Origin: Hymenobacter sp. BT559
Lineage (GTDB): Bacteria; Bacteroidota; Bacteroidia; Cytophagales; Hymenobacteraceae
DNA length: 64,000 nt
Direction of reading: 5' to 3'
NCBI RefSeq assembly: GCF_016427535.1
Contig: NZ_JAELXV010000005.1
Location: forward strand, 62,001 to 126,000
Position 1 is the stretch's first letter; each line of letters begins with the position of its first letter. Positions 53,680 to 62,996 of the stretch are shown one piece after another. The notes beneath the pieces were generated by a model. That model did no database searches, was not told the origin of the DNA, and saw only the letters and a list, made by a program, of their open reading frames with translations. Made by a program: the position numbers and the translations under genes.

Positions 53680-53764
53680 TTCTTGAATAACCAGCAATAC
53701 AAAAGCGGGTCATGCTTCGCTACGCGTTGCATGACCCGCTTTTGTATTGCTGGTTATTCAAGAA
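53680..53764. repeat. 36-bp perfect inverted repeat between convergent genes
   Basis: Arms 53680-53715 and 53729-53764 are perfect reverse complements across a 13-base loop. The core GGGTCATGC is shared with other palindromes of the window. It ends 12 bp before the GH115 stop codon. Confidence 0.88.
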
Positions 53765-53776
53765 TCAGTCTTAGGG

Positions 53777-56374
53777 TTAGCGCTTGCCCAGGCTGCCGGG
53801 CACAGCCTGCGCTTTGCCTTTACCACCCTCGCCGGCGGGCGGCCCTAGGTAGGTAGCGGGCAGCGGGCCGGGGCTCACCACCAGCTTTTCGAGCACCACG
53901 CCGGGGTCTACGCGCCAGAATTTGAGCACGTGCGCGCCGGCCGCAGCCACATTGTGCTGCGAGGTCTTAAGAATGATATTTTCGGCCACCGCCCGCTCCC
54001 AGGGTCGGTTGCCATTATCAGGGATGAGGCCGGTGTGCAGGTTGACAAGCTGCGGCGCCTCATCGTCAATCGACACCGCGTAGCGCAGGCCGGTGGTATT
54101 GGTAAAATCGAGCGTTGGCGCGAGGTAGGCGCTCACCGTCACGGGGCCGGCCTGAGGCAGGTTGATGCGGTACTCCAAGTGCGCGCTATTGCCGCCCGGC
54201 GCGGCCGTGGGCGCCGCCGTTACCGGGAAGGCCGTAACGGCCCCCGCCGTGCGCCCTAGGTCGGGCAGGCGCTGCCAGGTAATGGGCCCAGCGTTCACGG
54301 CCTGGGTGTAGCGTTCGGCATCTAGCGAGACGTAAGCGGCCTCGGGAGCGGCGGGCTGAGGCGCTGGCGCTGAGGCCGTAGTGCCAGCGGGCAGCGTCAC
54401 TACCTCGGGCATCCTATCAGCGTTGGGCTGCTGCCAGTAGGTGTAGCCGATATGCGTTTGGTCCATCATGTGGTTCCATTTGCCGCCAGCCAGCGCGTGG
54501 TAGCGCTGCTTTATTTCCGCGTCTTTGGCATATAAAGCTTTCGCTTTTTCGGCTAGCGCGTTGGTGTTGGGCTGGTTGGTTTTGGCCGCCTCACGGTTTT
54601 GGGCTACGGTGTAATACAGCTCGTTGAGATTGGCGCAGGCCTGCACAGGGTGCAGCACCAGCTCGAAGTAAGCGTCGCGGTCGGCGGCGGGCAGCTTCTG
54701 GCCGATGGCCTCGGCGCGGCTTAGCAATTGGTTATACTCGGCTACTACCGTGGGCCATTCGGTGCGCAGGTTGTACGTATTCGCGTCGAGCAGCTCGGGC
54801 TTGCGGCGGGCGTTGTACTTGGCGTACTTAGCCAGAATATCGGCAATGTCGGACGCGTGCTTGGGGCCAAACTGCTGCTCGGCCCAGCGCTGGGTGTAGG
54901 CGGCCACGCCGTCGGCGGGCAGGGCATCGGGGTTCCAGGCGTAGTTGAGAAAGAAGCTGATGGGCAGCTCCACCGGCTTGAGGTCGCCCACGTTCACCAC
55001 CCAAATCTGGTTAGCGCCGTACTCGTGCGCCAGGTGCATTTGCTCCCAGATGCGCGGCAGCGGATTTGTGTTCAGCCACTTGTAGTTCCTAGGTCCGCCC
55101 ACGTAGTCGAAGTGGTAGTAGATGCCGTAGCCGCCCTTGCGGGGCGCATCGCCGAGCTTAGGCAGCTTGCGTAGGTTGCCCCAGTTGTCGTCGCAGAGCA
55201 GCAGGGTCACGTCGTCGGGCACGCGCATGCCCTTGTCGTAGTAGTCCTGTACTTCTTTGTAGAGCGCCCACACCTGGGGCGTCTGGTCGGCGGGCTTGCG
55301 GGTTTCTTCGGTCAGAATCTGGCGTTGGTCAGCCACTATCTTTTCGAGCAGCTTGATGTTGCTGCCCTCGCTCATGGGCTCGTCGCCATCGCCGCGCATG
55401 CCGATGGTCACGATGCTTTCGTGCGTGCCCATATTCTTAATACCTTGGCGCCAAAACTCTTGCAGCACCAGCGCATTAGTTTGGTAGTTCCAAGGGCCTT
55501 TGCCGTAGCGCTTCCACTCCTGCTGGGCGCGCTGCATGGGCTCGTGGTGCGAGGTGCCCATTACGATGCCGTAGGTGTCGGCCAGCTCGGGGCTGCGTTT
55601 GTCGTCGTCATTAAAGGCGTTGCCCCACATAGCGGGCCATAGGTAATTGCCTTTCAAGCGCAGGATTAGCTCAAAGACGTGCTCGTACATCTTCGAGTTG
55701 ATGCCGCCAAACTTCTCCTTGGCCCAGCCACTGAGCGCGGGCGCTTCGTCGTTGAGGAAGATGCCGCGGTACTTCACCTGCGGCGCGCCCAGCGTATGGC
55801 GGCCAGCGGCCACGTAAAGATTCTTCTGCGGCTTGGTCGGCACGTCGGCCCACCAGTACCAAGGCGACACGCCCATCTGCTCCGACAGGTCGTAGAGGCC
55901 GTAGATGGTGCCGCGTTTGTCGGAGCCCGCTACCACCAGCGCCTTGGCCACGCCCGGCAGCGGGTTGTCAATAGTCTGCACCACAAAGGTTTCCCACCGG
56001 CCAGCCAGGTTGCTCACGTCGAGCTTGCCAGCTTGCACTAGTTTGTCAATCAACGGGCTGTGCCCTAGGGTGCCCACCAGCACCACAGGCTCTTTGCTAG
56101 TGGCGGGCGCGTCGGTTAGCAATTGCGGCTCACGGCCCGTCACGCGCTTGATGTCGGCCTGCACGTCGCGCATGGTCCGCAGTACGCCCGGCCAGTCGCT
56201 TTCGCTGGCGTAGAGCGCGGCGGCCTTGCCGCCCGCCACGAGTGGGAAGCTACCGGTCGCTTTTTTAGCCGAGATGTAGTGATTAGTGAGCGGCGCGGGC
56301 ACGGCCTGGCCGCGGGTGAGCGCGGGCGACAGCAGGGCCGCGGCCAAAGCCAGGTGGGAAAGAAAAAGACGCAT
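53777..56374 (-). CDS. GH115 xylan alpha-1,2-glucuronidase
   Basis: 865 residues with a signal peptide (LSHLALAAALLSPALTRGQ). GH115 enzymes remove (4-O-methyl)-glucuronic acid from internal and terminal xylose units. Family segments: KRGTIYGLYDLSEQMGVSPW, WWADVPTK, NDEAPALSGWAKEKFGG, LKGNYLWPAMWGNAF, GTSHHEPMQRAQ, MRGDGDEPM and YYHFDYVGGPRNYKW. A GH115 C-terminal domain starts near residue 690. Last gene of the minus-strand xylan cluster, 37 bp from the second GH10 gene. Confidence 0.94.
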   Translation of the reverse strand: MRLFLSHLALAAALLSPALTRGQAVPAPLTNHYISAKKATGSFPLVAGGKAAALYASESDWPGVLRTMRDVQADIKRVTGREPQLLTDAPATSKEPVVLVGTLGHSPLIDKLVQAGKLDVSNLAGRWETFVVQTIDNPLPGVAKALVVAGSDKRGTIYGLYDLSEQMGVSPWYWWADVPTKPQKNLYVAAGRHTLGAPQVKYRGIFLNDEAPALSGWAKEKFGGINSKMYEHVFELILRLKGNYLWPAMWGNAFNDDDKRSPELADTYGIVMGTSHHEPMQRAQQEWKRYGKGPWNYQTNALVLQEFWRQGIKNMGTHESIVTIGMRGDGDEPMSEGSNIKLLEKIVADQRQILTEETRKPADQTPQVWALYKEVQDYYDKGMRVPDDVTLLLCDDNWGNLRKLPKLGDAPRKGGYGIYYHFDYVGGPRNYKWLNTNPLPRIWEQMHLAHEYGANQIWVVNVGDLKPVELPISFFLNYAWNPDALPADGVAAYTQRWAEQQFGPKHASDIADILAKYAKYNARRKPELLDANTYNLRTEWPTVVAEYNQLLSRAEAIGQKLPAADRDAYFELVLHPVQACANLNELYYTVAQNREAAKTNQPNTNALAEKAKALYAKDAEIKQRYHALAGGKWNHMMDQTHIGYTYWQQPNADRMPEVVTLPAGTTASAPAPQPAAPEAAYVSLDAERYTQAVNAGPITWQRLPDLGRTAGAVTAFPVTAAPTAAPGGNSAHLEYRINLPQAGPVTVSAYLAPTLDFTNTTGLRYAVSIDDEAPQLVNLHTGLIPDNGNRPWERAVAENIILKTSQHNVAAAGAHVLKFWRVDPGVVLEKLVVSPGPLPATYLGPPAGEGGKGKAQAVPGSLGKR

Positions 56375-56411
56375 GGGAATTGCTAGCAGGAAAAGAAGGT
56401 TGGTGGCGCCG

Positions 56412-57527
56412 CTACCGGGCGGCCTGCACCACGGCCCGAAAAGCGGGTTTGGGCTGGAAATTGCGGTCGAACAGCAGCGGGTAGCTGGTGCGGCCCCGAA
56501 TAGGCCAGTTATTCAGCCACGAGTCAGCGTCGGTCACACCCCAGAGCGTCACCCGGTCAATCACGTCGCGGTGCTTATGAAACAGGGCAAACAGGTCGGC
56601 GTAGCGCTTGGTGAGCTTCTGCTGCACCGAGTCGGGCAGGCCGGTGGTGTACACGTTGTATTTGGCGTCGGCCCCGAAGGTTTCGGCAATGTCGGCGCCC
56701 TGGCGGCGGCTGGGGTTCGGCAGCACATCGATGTCGAGCTCCGTGAAATTGACGTGCACGCCCAGCTTCGCGAAAGCCACAATACTGGCTTCCACCTGCT
56801 CAATCGTGGGTTTGGTGAGGCCGTAGTGCCCCTGCATCCCAATAGCCATCACCTTGATGCCCTTGGCTTGCAGGCTTTTCACCAACTTAATCACGCCCTC
56901 GCGCTTTTCGGGGCGATACAGGCTGTAGTCGTTGTAGTAAAGCTCGGCCTTGGGGTCGGCCTTGTGGGCGTATTCAAACGCCTTGGCGGCAAAATCCTCG
57001 CCGATGAGCTCCAGCCACTTGGTTTTGCGCAGGTCACCCTGCTGGTCGTCGATGGCTTCGTTGAGCACGTCCCAACCCGCGATTTTGCCCTTGTAGCGAC
57101 CCACCACGGTGTTGATGTGGTCTTCCAGGCGCTTGAGCACTAGCTCGCGGCTAGCGGGCTTACCGTCGGCGTCCTCAAACACCCACTTGGGCGTTTGCTG
57201 GTGCCACATGAGTGTGTGGCCGATGGTGAACATCTTGTTGTCCTGCCCAAAGGCCACGTAGTCGTCGGCGGGCTTGAAGTTGTAGGTATCGGGCTGCGGG
57301 TGCACGGCCTCCCACTTCAGCAGGTTTTCGGGGCTGATGGTGTTGAACTGCTGCTTGATGAGGGCTAGGGATTTATCGTCGCGGCCGCTAACCTGGCGGT
57401 TGTTAAGGGCAGCCCCCACGTAAAAATCCTTCTTATAAGCCTCTTTCAATGAGGAGTCCGCTTTTGGCCCAAACCCCAGCCCTAACCCGGCCAGGGCCAG
57501 GCACCAACGCAAATTATTGGCTTTCAT
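56412..57527 (-). CDS. GH10 endo-1,4-beta-xylanase, periplasmic
   Basis: 371 residues from ATG 57527. The frame runs to 57677 but only ATG 57527 gives a signal-like N-terminus (MKANNLRWCLALAGLGLG). Single GH10 barrel with FNTISPENLLKWEAVHP, GHTLMWHQQTPKW, acid/base E157 in DVLNEA and nucleophile E263 in FTELDID. There is no T9SS domain, in contrast to the xylanase at 49658, so it probably works on imported oligosaccharides in the periplasm. It is followed by GH115 and preceded by a 307-bp gap to xylA. Confidence 0.95.
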   Translation of the reverse strand: MKANNLRWCLALAGLGLGFGPKADSSLKEAYKKDFYVGAALNNRQVSGRDDKSLALIKQQFNTISPENLLKWEAVHPQPDTYNFKPADDYVAFGQDNKMFTIGHTLMWHQQTPKWVFEDADGKPASRELVLKRLEDHINTVVGRYKGKIAGWDVLNEAIDDQQGDLRKTKWLELIGEDFAAKAFEYAHKADPKAELYYNDYSLYRPEKREGVIKLVKSLQAKGIKVMAIGMQGHYGLTKPTIEQVEASIVAFAKLGVHVNFTELDIDVLPNPSRRQGADIAETFGADAKYNVYTTGLPDSVQQKLTKRYADLFALFHKHRDVIDRVTLWGVTDADSWLNNWPIRGRTSYPLLFDRNFQPKPAFRAVVQAAR

Positions 57528-57834
57528 AACGGTAATTAGATAAAAAGCCGACGCAAACCGGCGCCTGCGGCATTCTTGTGCTGCGCCCGCGCTAACTGGT
57601 GGCGTTGCGCGAAGCCGGCAGCATTTGAGTAACATCAAAAAGCGCTCAACATGGCAGGCAAAGCGCAGCCATCGCACCTATTCAGCTCATCCTGATGCGA
57701 TTGCTACGCTTCGCCTACTACGGCAAGCGCTTTTTGCGTAATTCCTGAAAGCAAAAACTTCCCCGGCCAGCCGACTCATCGTTCGCACCAATCCTCAGCT
57801 GGCCGGCTCCGTTTTAACTAGTCTTCTAGCATGC
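57528..57834. other. 307-bp intergenic region between xylA and the GH10 gene
   Basis: It separates two genes on the minus strand. A weak 9-bp stem (57763-57771 with 57798-57806, CCGGCCAGC) followed on the minus strand by GTTTTTGC may end the xylA transcript, so the GH10-GH115 pair may have its own promoter here. No operator resembling GCAAACGTTTGC was found. Confidence 0.5.
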
Positions 57835-59151
57835 CTAGATATACTGGTTGATAATGCTTTCCAGCCACTCCTGCTTGCCGCTACGGGGCGTGGGCTCTCC
57901 CGACTCGTGCGCGATTTTACGCAGGTCTTCCAGGGTCAGGTTACCCTTAGCAAACTCAGCACCGGCACCCGAATCAAACGAAGCGTAGCGCTCCTGGCGG
58001 AACTGCTTGTAGGGCGACTTGGTGAGGATGGCATCGGCCGTCACGAGGGCACGGGCGAAGGTGTCCATACCAGCGATGTGGGCGATGAAGATATCCTCTA
58101 GGTCGGTCGAGTTGCGGCGCGTCTTAGCGTCGAAGTTGATGCCGCCCGGCTTGATGCCGCCGTGCTCCAGAATGATGAGCATCGACTCAGTCAGCTCGTT
58201 CAGGTTGTTGGGGAACTGGTCGGTGTCCCAGCCGTTCTGGTAGTCGCCGCGGTTGGCGTCGATGCTGCCGAGCAGGTTGGCGTCGGCGGCTACTTGCAGC
58301 TCGTGCTGGAAGGTGTGGCCGGCCAGCGTGGCGTGGTTCACCTCTAGGTTCAGCATGAAGTCATTCTCCAAGCCGTGCTCCTTCAAGAAACCAATTACCG
58401 TGGCAGCGTCGAAGTCGTACTGGTGCTTGGTAGGCTCGGCCGGCTTGGGCTCGATGAAGAACTTGCCGGTAAAGCCCTGCTTGCGGGCGTAGTCGCGGGC
58501 GATGCTTAGGAAGCGACCTAGGTGCGCCTGCTCGCGCTTCATGTCCGTGTTGAGCAGGGTCATGTAGCCCTCGCGGCCACCCCAGAAGGTGTAGCCTTCG
58601 CCACCCAATGCGATGGTGGCGTCGATAGAGTTTTTCACCTGCGTACCAGCGTAGGCCACCACCGAGAAGTCGGGGTTGGTGCTGGCGCCGTTCATGTAGC
58701 GCGGGTTCGAGAACACGTTGGCCGTGCCCCACAGCAGCTTCACGCCGCTTTCCTGCTGGTGTTGCTTGAGGTAGTCTACTACGGTGCTCAGGTTGCGCTC
58801 GTACTCGCTCAGCGACGAGCCCTCGTCTACCAAGTCCACGTCGTGGAAGCAGTAGTAGGGCGTGCCGAGCTTGGTGATAAATTCAAACGCCGCATCGGCT
58901 TTGTCTTTGGCGCGGCCCACGATATCGCCTTTGGCGTCCCAAGCAAAGTCTTTGGTGCCGGGGCCGAAGGGGTCGCCACCAGTGCCCACAAAGGTGTGCC
59001 AGTAGGCGGTAGCAAAGCGCAAGTGGTCCTTCATGGTCTTGCCAGCTACCACGCGGTTTTCATCGTACCACTTAAAGGCTAGGTGGTTATCTGACTCGCG
59101 GCCTTCAAACTTAATCTTGTCAATGCCTTTAAAAAATTCCTGGTTAGCCAT
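57835..59151 (-). CDS. xylA: Xylose isomerase
   Basis: 438 residues, group II type. Converts D-xylose to D-xylulose. N-terminal FFKGIDKIKFEGRESDNHLA, active-site YCFHDVDL with H103 and D106, FWGGREGYMTLLNTD, and the metal-binding FFIEPKPAEPTKHQYDFD with LEVNHATLAGH. ATG 59151 gives the standard MANQEFF start. Third of the minus-strand set after the esterase, GH3 and xylulokinase, with 135 bp to the latter. Confidence 0.97.
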   Translation of the reverse strand: MANQEFFKGIDKIKFEGRESDNHLAFKWYDENRVVAGKTMKDHLRFATAYWHTFVGTGGDPFGPGTKDFAWDAKGDIVGRAKDKADAAFEFITKLGTPYYCFHDVDLVDEGSSLSEYERNLSTVVDYLKQHQQESGVKLLWGTANVFSNPRYMNGASTNPDFSVVAYAGTQVKNSIDATIALGGEGYTFWGGREGYMTLLNTDMKREQAHLGRFLSIARDYARKQGFTGKFFIEPKPAEPTKHQYDFDAATVIGFLKEHGLENDFMLNLEVNHATLAGHTFQHELQVAADANLLGSIDANRGDYQNGWDTDQFPNNLNELTESMLIILEHGGIKPGGINFDAKTRRNSTDLEDIFIAHIAGMDTFARALVTADAILTKSPYKQFRQERYASFDSGAGAEFAKGNLTLEDLRKIAHESGEPTPRSGKQEWLESIINQYI

Positions 59152-59286
59152 GAGTTGGGAGAGTGTTTGGGGTAATGAGGGGTCGTAAAGAGGTAGTCAC
59201 CCAACGGGCGCTTCCCCCTAACATTTGCGTTAAAAAATAGGTAAATCAGCTACTGGTACGGGGTTGCGCCCCGTGCCGGCAAGCTC

Positions 59287-60792
59287 CTAGGCCAGCAGCA
59301 ATTCCGTCGGCCGGGTTTCGCGAGTTAGCAGGGTTTGCCAGTCGCTATAGGTTTGCTGGTACTGCGCCTGCAAGACGGGGGTGGGCTCCATAGTGCTGAT
59401 GCGGGCGAGGCCATTGAAGGCCTCTTTCGGGCTGGCATATATACCGGCCCCGATACCCGCACCACGCGCCGCGCCTTGGGCCGCGTCAGTGTCGTAAAGC
59501 TCTAAGGTCACGTTACCGCAGTTCACGAAAGCCTCGCGGAACACCGGCGAGAGGAACATATTGGCGTGTCCAGCACGCACCGTTTGCACCTGCACCCCGG
59601 AGGCGCGCATGATGTCCATGCCGTAGTTGAGGGCGTACACGATGCCCTCCTGCGCCGCCCGAATGAGGTGCGGCTGGCCGTGAATGTTGAACTGCAAACC
59701 GTGCAGACTAGCGGCAGCCGGCCGGTTTTCAAGGATGCGCTCGGCACCGTTGCCGAAGGGTAGAAACAACAGGCCTTCAGCCCCTACCGGCGCCTGGGCG
59801 GCCAGTGTGTTCATCTGGTCGTAGGGCAGGTTGCCCACCACCTTGCGCAGCCAGCTATTTAGGATGCCGGTGCCGTTGAGGCACATCAGCACGCCGTTTT
59901 TGGGCTGCTCGCGGGTGCTATTCACGTGCACGAAGGAGTTAACGCGCGAGCGTGCATCGGCCGTCGTGGTTTCGTTGATGCCGTAGACTACACCGCTCGT
60001 GCCGCCGGTGGCAGCTACTTCACCCGCGTTCAGCACATTCAGCGAGAAGGCATTGTTGGGCTGGTCGCCGGCGCGGTAGCTGATGGGTGTGCCCGCCACC
60101 AGGCCTAGGGTCTGTGCAGCTTCGGCCGTGAGGCGGCCCTGAATGGCGAAGGTATCGACTACTTCGGGCAGTAAGTCGGCGCTGATGCCGTAGTAGTCGA
60201 GCAGTTCCTGCGCAATGGCTTGCTTCTTGAAATTCCAGAATACGCCCTCCGACAAGCCCGATACGGTGGTTTGCATCTGGCCCGTGAGCTGGTAGGCGAG
60301 GTAGTCGCCGGGCAGCTGAATCTTATGAATCTGGGCGTAAATCTCGGGCTCGTTTTCGCGCACCCACTTCAGTTTGGAAGCGGTGAAGTTGCCGGGCGAG
60401 TTCAGAAAATTTTCCAGGCAAAAATCCTCGCCTAGGTCGGCAAATGCCTCGTTGCCAATCTCCACGGCGCGGCTGTCGCACCAGATAATGGCGGGGCGCA
60501 GCACGTGGCCAGCCTTATCAAGCAACACCAAGCCATGCATCTGATAGGTGATGCCGATGCCGGCCAGTAGCGAGGCGTCGAAGCCGTACTTGGCCTTGAG
60601 TTGCTGGGTGGCGTTGATGACTTCCTGCCACCAGCGCTCGGGGCGCTGCTCGGCCCAGCCGGGCTGGGGCACGTCCATGCCCATTTCGGTGGTGGGCGTA
60701 GTGGCCGCGGCCACGCAGCGCCCGGTGGCGATGTCGAGCAGCGAGGCTTTGATGGAAGAGCTACCGATGTCGTAGCCGAGGAGGTATTTCAT
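59287..60792 (-). CDS. xylB: Xylulokinase (FGGY family)
   Basis: 501 residues from ATG 60792; the frame extends to 60885 into the GH3 gene. Phosphorylates D-xylulose to xylulose-5-phosphate, feeding the pentose phosphate pathway. GYDIGSSSIKASLLD at the N-terminus, YQMHGLVLLD, IIWCDSRA and the catalytic-Asp segment RAGDQPNNA followed by ATGGTSGVVYG. FGGY kinases are hard to tell apart, but the position next to xylA makes xylulose the likely substrate. Eight bases separate it from the GH3 gene. Confidence 0.92.
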   Translation of the reverse strand: MKYLLGYDIGSSSIKASLLDIATGRCVAAATTPTTEMGMDVPQPGWAEQRPERWWQEVINATQQLKAKYGFDASLLAGIGITYQMHGLVLLDKAGHVLRPAIIWCDSRAVEIGNEAFADLGEDFCLENFLNSPGNFTASKLKWVRENEPEIYAQIHKIQLPGDYLAYQLTGQMQTTVSGLSEGVFWNFKKQAIAQELLDYYGISADLLPEVVDTFAIQGRLTAEAAQTLGLVAGTPISYRAGDQPNNAFSLNVLNAGEVAATGGTSGVVYGINETTTADARSRVNSFVHVNSTREQPKNGVLMCLNGTGILNSWLRKVVGNLPYDQMNTLAAQAPVGAEGLLFLPFGNGAERILENRPAAASLHGLQFNIHGQPHLIRAAQEGIVYALNYGMDIMRASGVQVQTVRAGHANMFLSPVFREAFVNCGNVTLELYDTDAAQGAARGAGIGAGIYASPKEAFNGLARISTMEPTPVLQAQYQQTYSDWQTLLTRETRPTELLLA

Positions 60793-60800
60793 ATGAATAA

Positions 60801-62996
60801 CTACTTGATAGTTAATACTGCTGATGCTGGCTTGGCGGCCCCTAGGGCCAGGCTGCGAGCCGAGGGCAGCGAGCCGCCCACCCACACCTTAACCGGGCCG
60901 CTGGGCGCTACCGACTGGCCCTGCGCATTTACCTGCGCCAGCATATCGGGCGTGAGCGTGAACTTGACCGTAGTACTGGCGCCCGGCGCGAGCTTGACGC
61001 GTTGGTAGCTCTTGAGGGCGAAAAGCGGCGTTTGCGCGCCCGCCTTTTGCAGATGCGTGAGGTAAAGCTGCACTACTTCTTCGCTGGCCATGCCACCGGT
61101 ATTGGTCACCGTAGCCATCAGTTCAACCGGCTTGTTTTTAGCGGCTTTAGTGGTCGAAAGCTTAGCGCCGGAGTAGGTGAATTTGCCGTAGCCTAGGCCA
61201 AAGCCGAAGGGATACATTGGTTCGGCTTCTAGGTAGCGGTAGGTGCGACCTTTCATGCCGTAAGCTTCGTAGGCAGGCAGCTGAGCGAGGCTTTTGGGGA
61301 AGGTGACCGGCAGGCGGCCCGAGGGCGAAGCCTTGCCAAACACCAAGTCAGCCACGGCGTTGCCGCCTTCCTCGCCGGGATACCAAGTCAGCAGCACGGC
61401 GTCGGCCAGCTCGTGCACCTCGCTCAGGTTCATGGGGCTGCCGCCAGTCACGATGGCGACGATAGGCGTCTTGCTATCCTGGCGCAGCTTGCGCAGGAAG
61501 TCGATTTGGTTTTGAGGTAGGTTGTAGTCGAGGCGGTCGCCGGCGTGGGCCGAGGCGATAGATTCGCCTTCTTCGCCTTCCAGCACGCCCGTGATACCTA
61601 GGACCACCAAAATAGCGTCCGTCTGCTTGGCCTCGCCGGTGGTCCAGTCAATAGGGTTGATGTTGGGCCGGTCGAGTAACGCGCCTTGCTTATACTCTAT
61701 CTGCGAGCCGGGCTGCACCGCGCCAACCAGGCCTTCCAGGATGGTGCTCATCTGGCCATTTACACCGTAGTAGTTGCCGAGCAGTGCTTCCACGCTAGTC
61801 GCGTTGGGGCCAGTCACGAAGTACTTACCGAGGTCAGGGCGCAACGGCAGCACACCGTTGTTCTTGAGTAGCACCATTGACTTGAGGGCTACTTCTTTGG
61901 CCAGAGCGCGGTGGGCGGCGCTGTTCACCACTTCCGGCCCGAGCTTATCGTATGGCGTCGCGTTTGGCCCGTCGAAGAGACCCAGCTTGAAGCGCGTGCG
62001 CAGCAAGATGGCGAGCGCGCTATCCACCTGGCTTTCCTTGAGCAGGCCTTGGCGCACGGCCTCGGGCAGCTTGGTGTAGGTGTCGCCACAGTTCAGGTCC
62101 ACGCCACGCGAGAGGGCCAGAGCAGCGGCTTCGGTCTTGGTTTTGACGGTTTTGTGGCCTTGGTACAAGTCGTCGAGTGCACCGCAGTCGCTCACCACGT
62201 GGCCCCGGAAACCCCATTCTTTGCGCAGCACCTGGCCGAGCAAAAACTCGTTGCCGCAGCAGGGCTCGCCGTTGGTGCTGTTGTAGGCGCACATCACGGC
62301 TTCCACGTTACCCTCTTTCACTAGCGCTTTAAAAGCGGGTAGATAGGTTTCGCGCAAATCCTGGGGCGAGGCCTCGGCATTAAACTCGTGGCGCAGGCGC
62401 TCGGGGCCGCTGTGCACGGCGTAATGCTTGGCGCAGGCAGCCACTTTCAGGTACCTAGGGTCGTTGCCCTGCAACCCTTTCACGAAGGCCACGCCGAGCC
62501 GGCTTGTCAGGGTAGGGTCCTCGCCGTAGGTCTCCTGGCCGCGGCCCCAGCGCGGGTCGCGGAAGATGTTGATGTTAGGCGTCCAGAAAGTGAGGCCGCC
62601 GTACTTCACATAGTGGTTTTTGGCGATGGCGGCGTTGTAGACCGCCCGCGCCTCGTCCGAAATGGCGGTGGCTTCGCGTAGCGCCAAGTCGTCATCAAAC
62701 GTAGCTCCGAGGCCGATGGCCTGCGGAAACACCGTGGCCGGCGCCGAGCGGCCCACGCCGTGCAGCGCCTCGTTCCACCAGCTGTAGGCCGGGATACCTA
62801 GGCGCGCAATGGCCGGGCTCTGGTCGAGCATTTGCTGCGCTTTCTCCTCCAGCGACAGCTGCTTGATGAGGTCGTTGACGCGGGCGTTCAGCGGCTGCTT
62901 CGGGTCGCGAAACAGCGGCGTCGCCTGGCCGTGGGCCAGGTGCCCCAGGGCCAGCAGCGCTAGGCTGGGCAGCAGGTGCGGGAGCTTATAGCGCAT
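60801..62996 (-). CDS. GH3 beta-xylosidase/beta-glucosidase
   Basis: 731 residues with a signal peptide (LPSLALLALGHLAHGQ), so periplasmic. GH3 N-domain with GIPAYSWWNEALHGVG, FRDPRWGRGQETYGEDP, CAKHYAVHSGPE and the nucleophile D270 in VVSDCGALDD, followed by the second domain and a C-terminal FnIII-like domain. The YSWWNEALHGVGR form is typical of beta-xylosidases (Xyl3-like). Expected to cut xylo-oligosaccharides to xylose. Its start overlaps the upstream esterase gene by 11 bp. Confidence 0.92.
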   Translation of the reverse strand: MRYKLPHLLPSLALLALGHLAHGQATPLFRDPKQPLNARVNDLIKQLSLEEKAQQMLDQSPAIARLGIPAYSWWNEALHGVGRSAPATVFPQAIGLGATFDDDLALREATAISDEARAVYNAAIAKNHYVKYGGLTFWTPNINIFRDPRWGRGQETYGEDPTLTSRLGVAFVKGLQGNDPRYLKVAACAKHYAVHSGPERLRHEFNAEASPQDLRETYLPAFKALVKEGNVEAVMCAYNSTNGEPCCGNEFLLGQVLRKEWGFRGHVVSDCGALDDLYQGHKTVKTKTEAAALALSRGVDLNCGDTYTKLPEAVRQGLLKESQVDSALAILLRTRFKLGLFDGPNATPYDKLGPEVVNSAAHRALAKEVALKSMVLLKNNGVLPLRPDLGKYFVTGPNATSVEALLGNYYGVNGQMSTILEGLVGAVQPGSQIEYKQGALLDRPNINPIDWTTGEAKQTDAILVVLGITGVLEGEEGESIASAHAGDRLDYNLPQNQIDFLRKLRQDSKTPIVAIVTGGSPMNLSEVHELADAVLLTWYPGEEGGNAVADLVFGKASPSGRLPVTFPKSLAQLPAYEAYGMKGRTYRYLEAEPMYPFGFGLGYGKFTYSGAKLSTTKAAKNKPVELMATVTNTGGMASEEVVQLYLTHLQKAGAQTPLFALKSYQRVKLAPGASTTVKFTLTPDMLAQVNAQGQSVAPSGPVKVWVGGSLPSARSLALGAAKPASAVLTIK

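Noticed and set aside
59219..59233. Possible third LacI-type half site before xylA (ACATTTGCGTTA)
   Set aside because: Only one half resembles the operator and the sequence is not palindromic, so it was not counted as a site.
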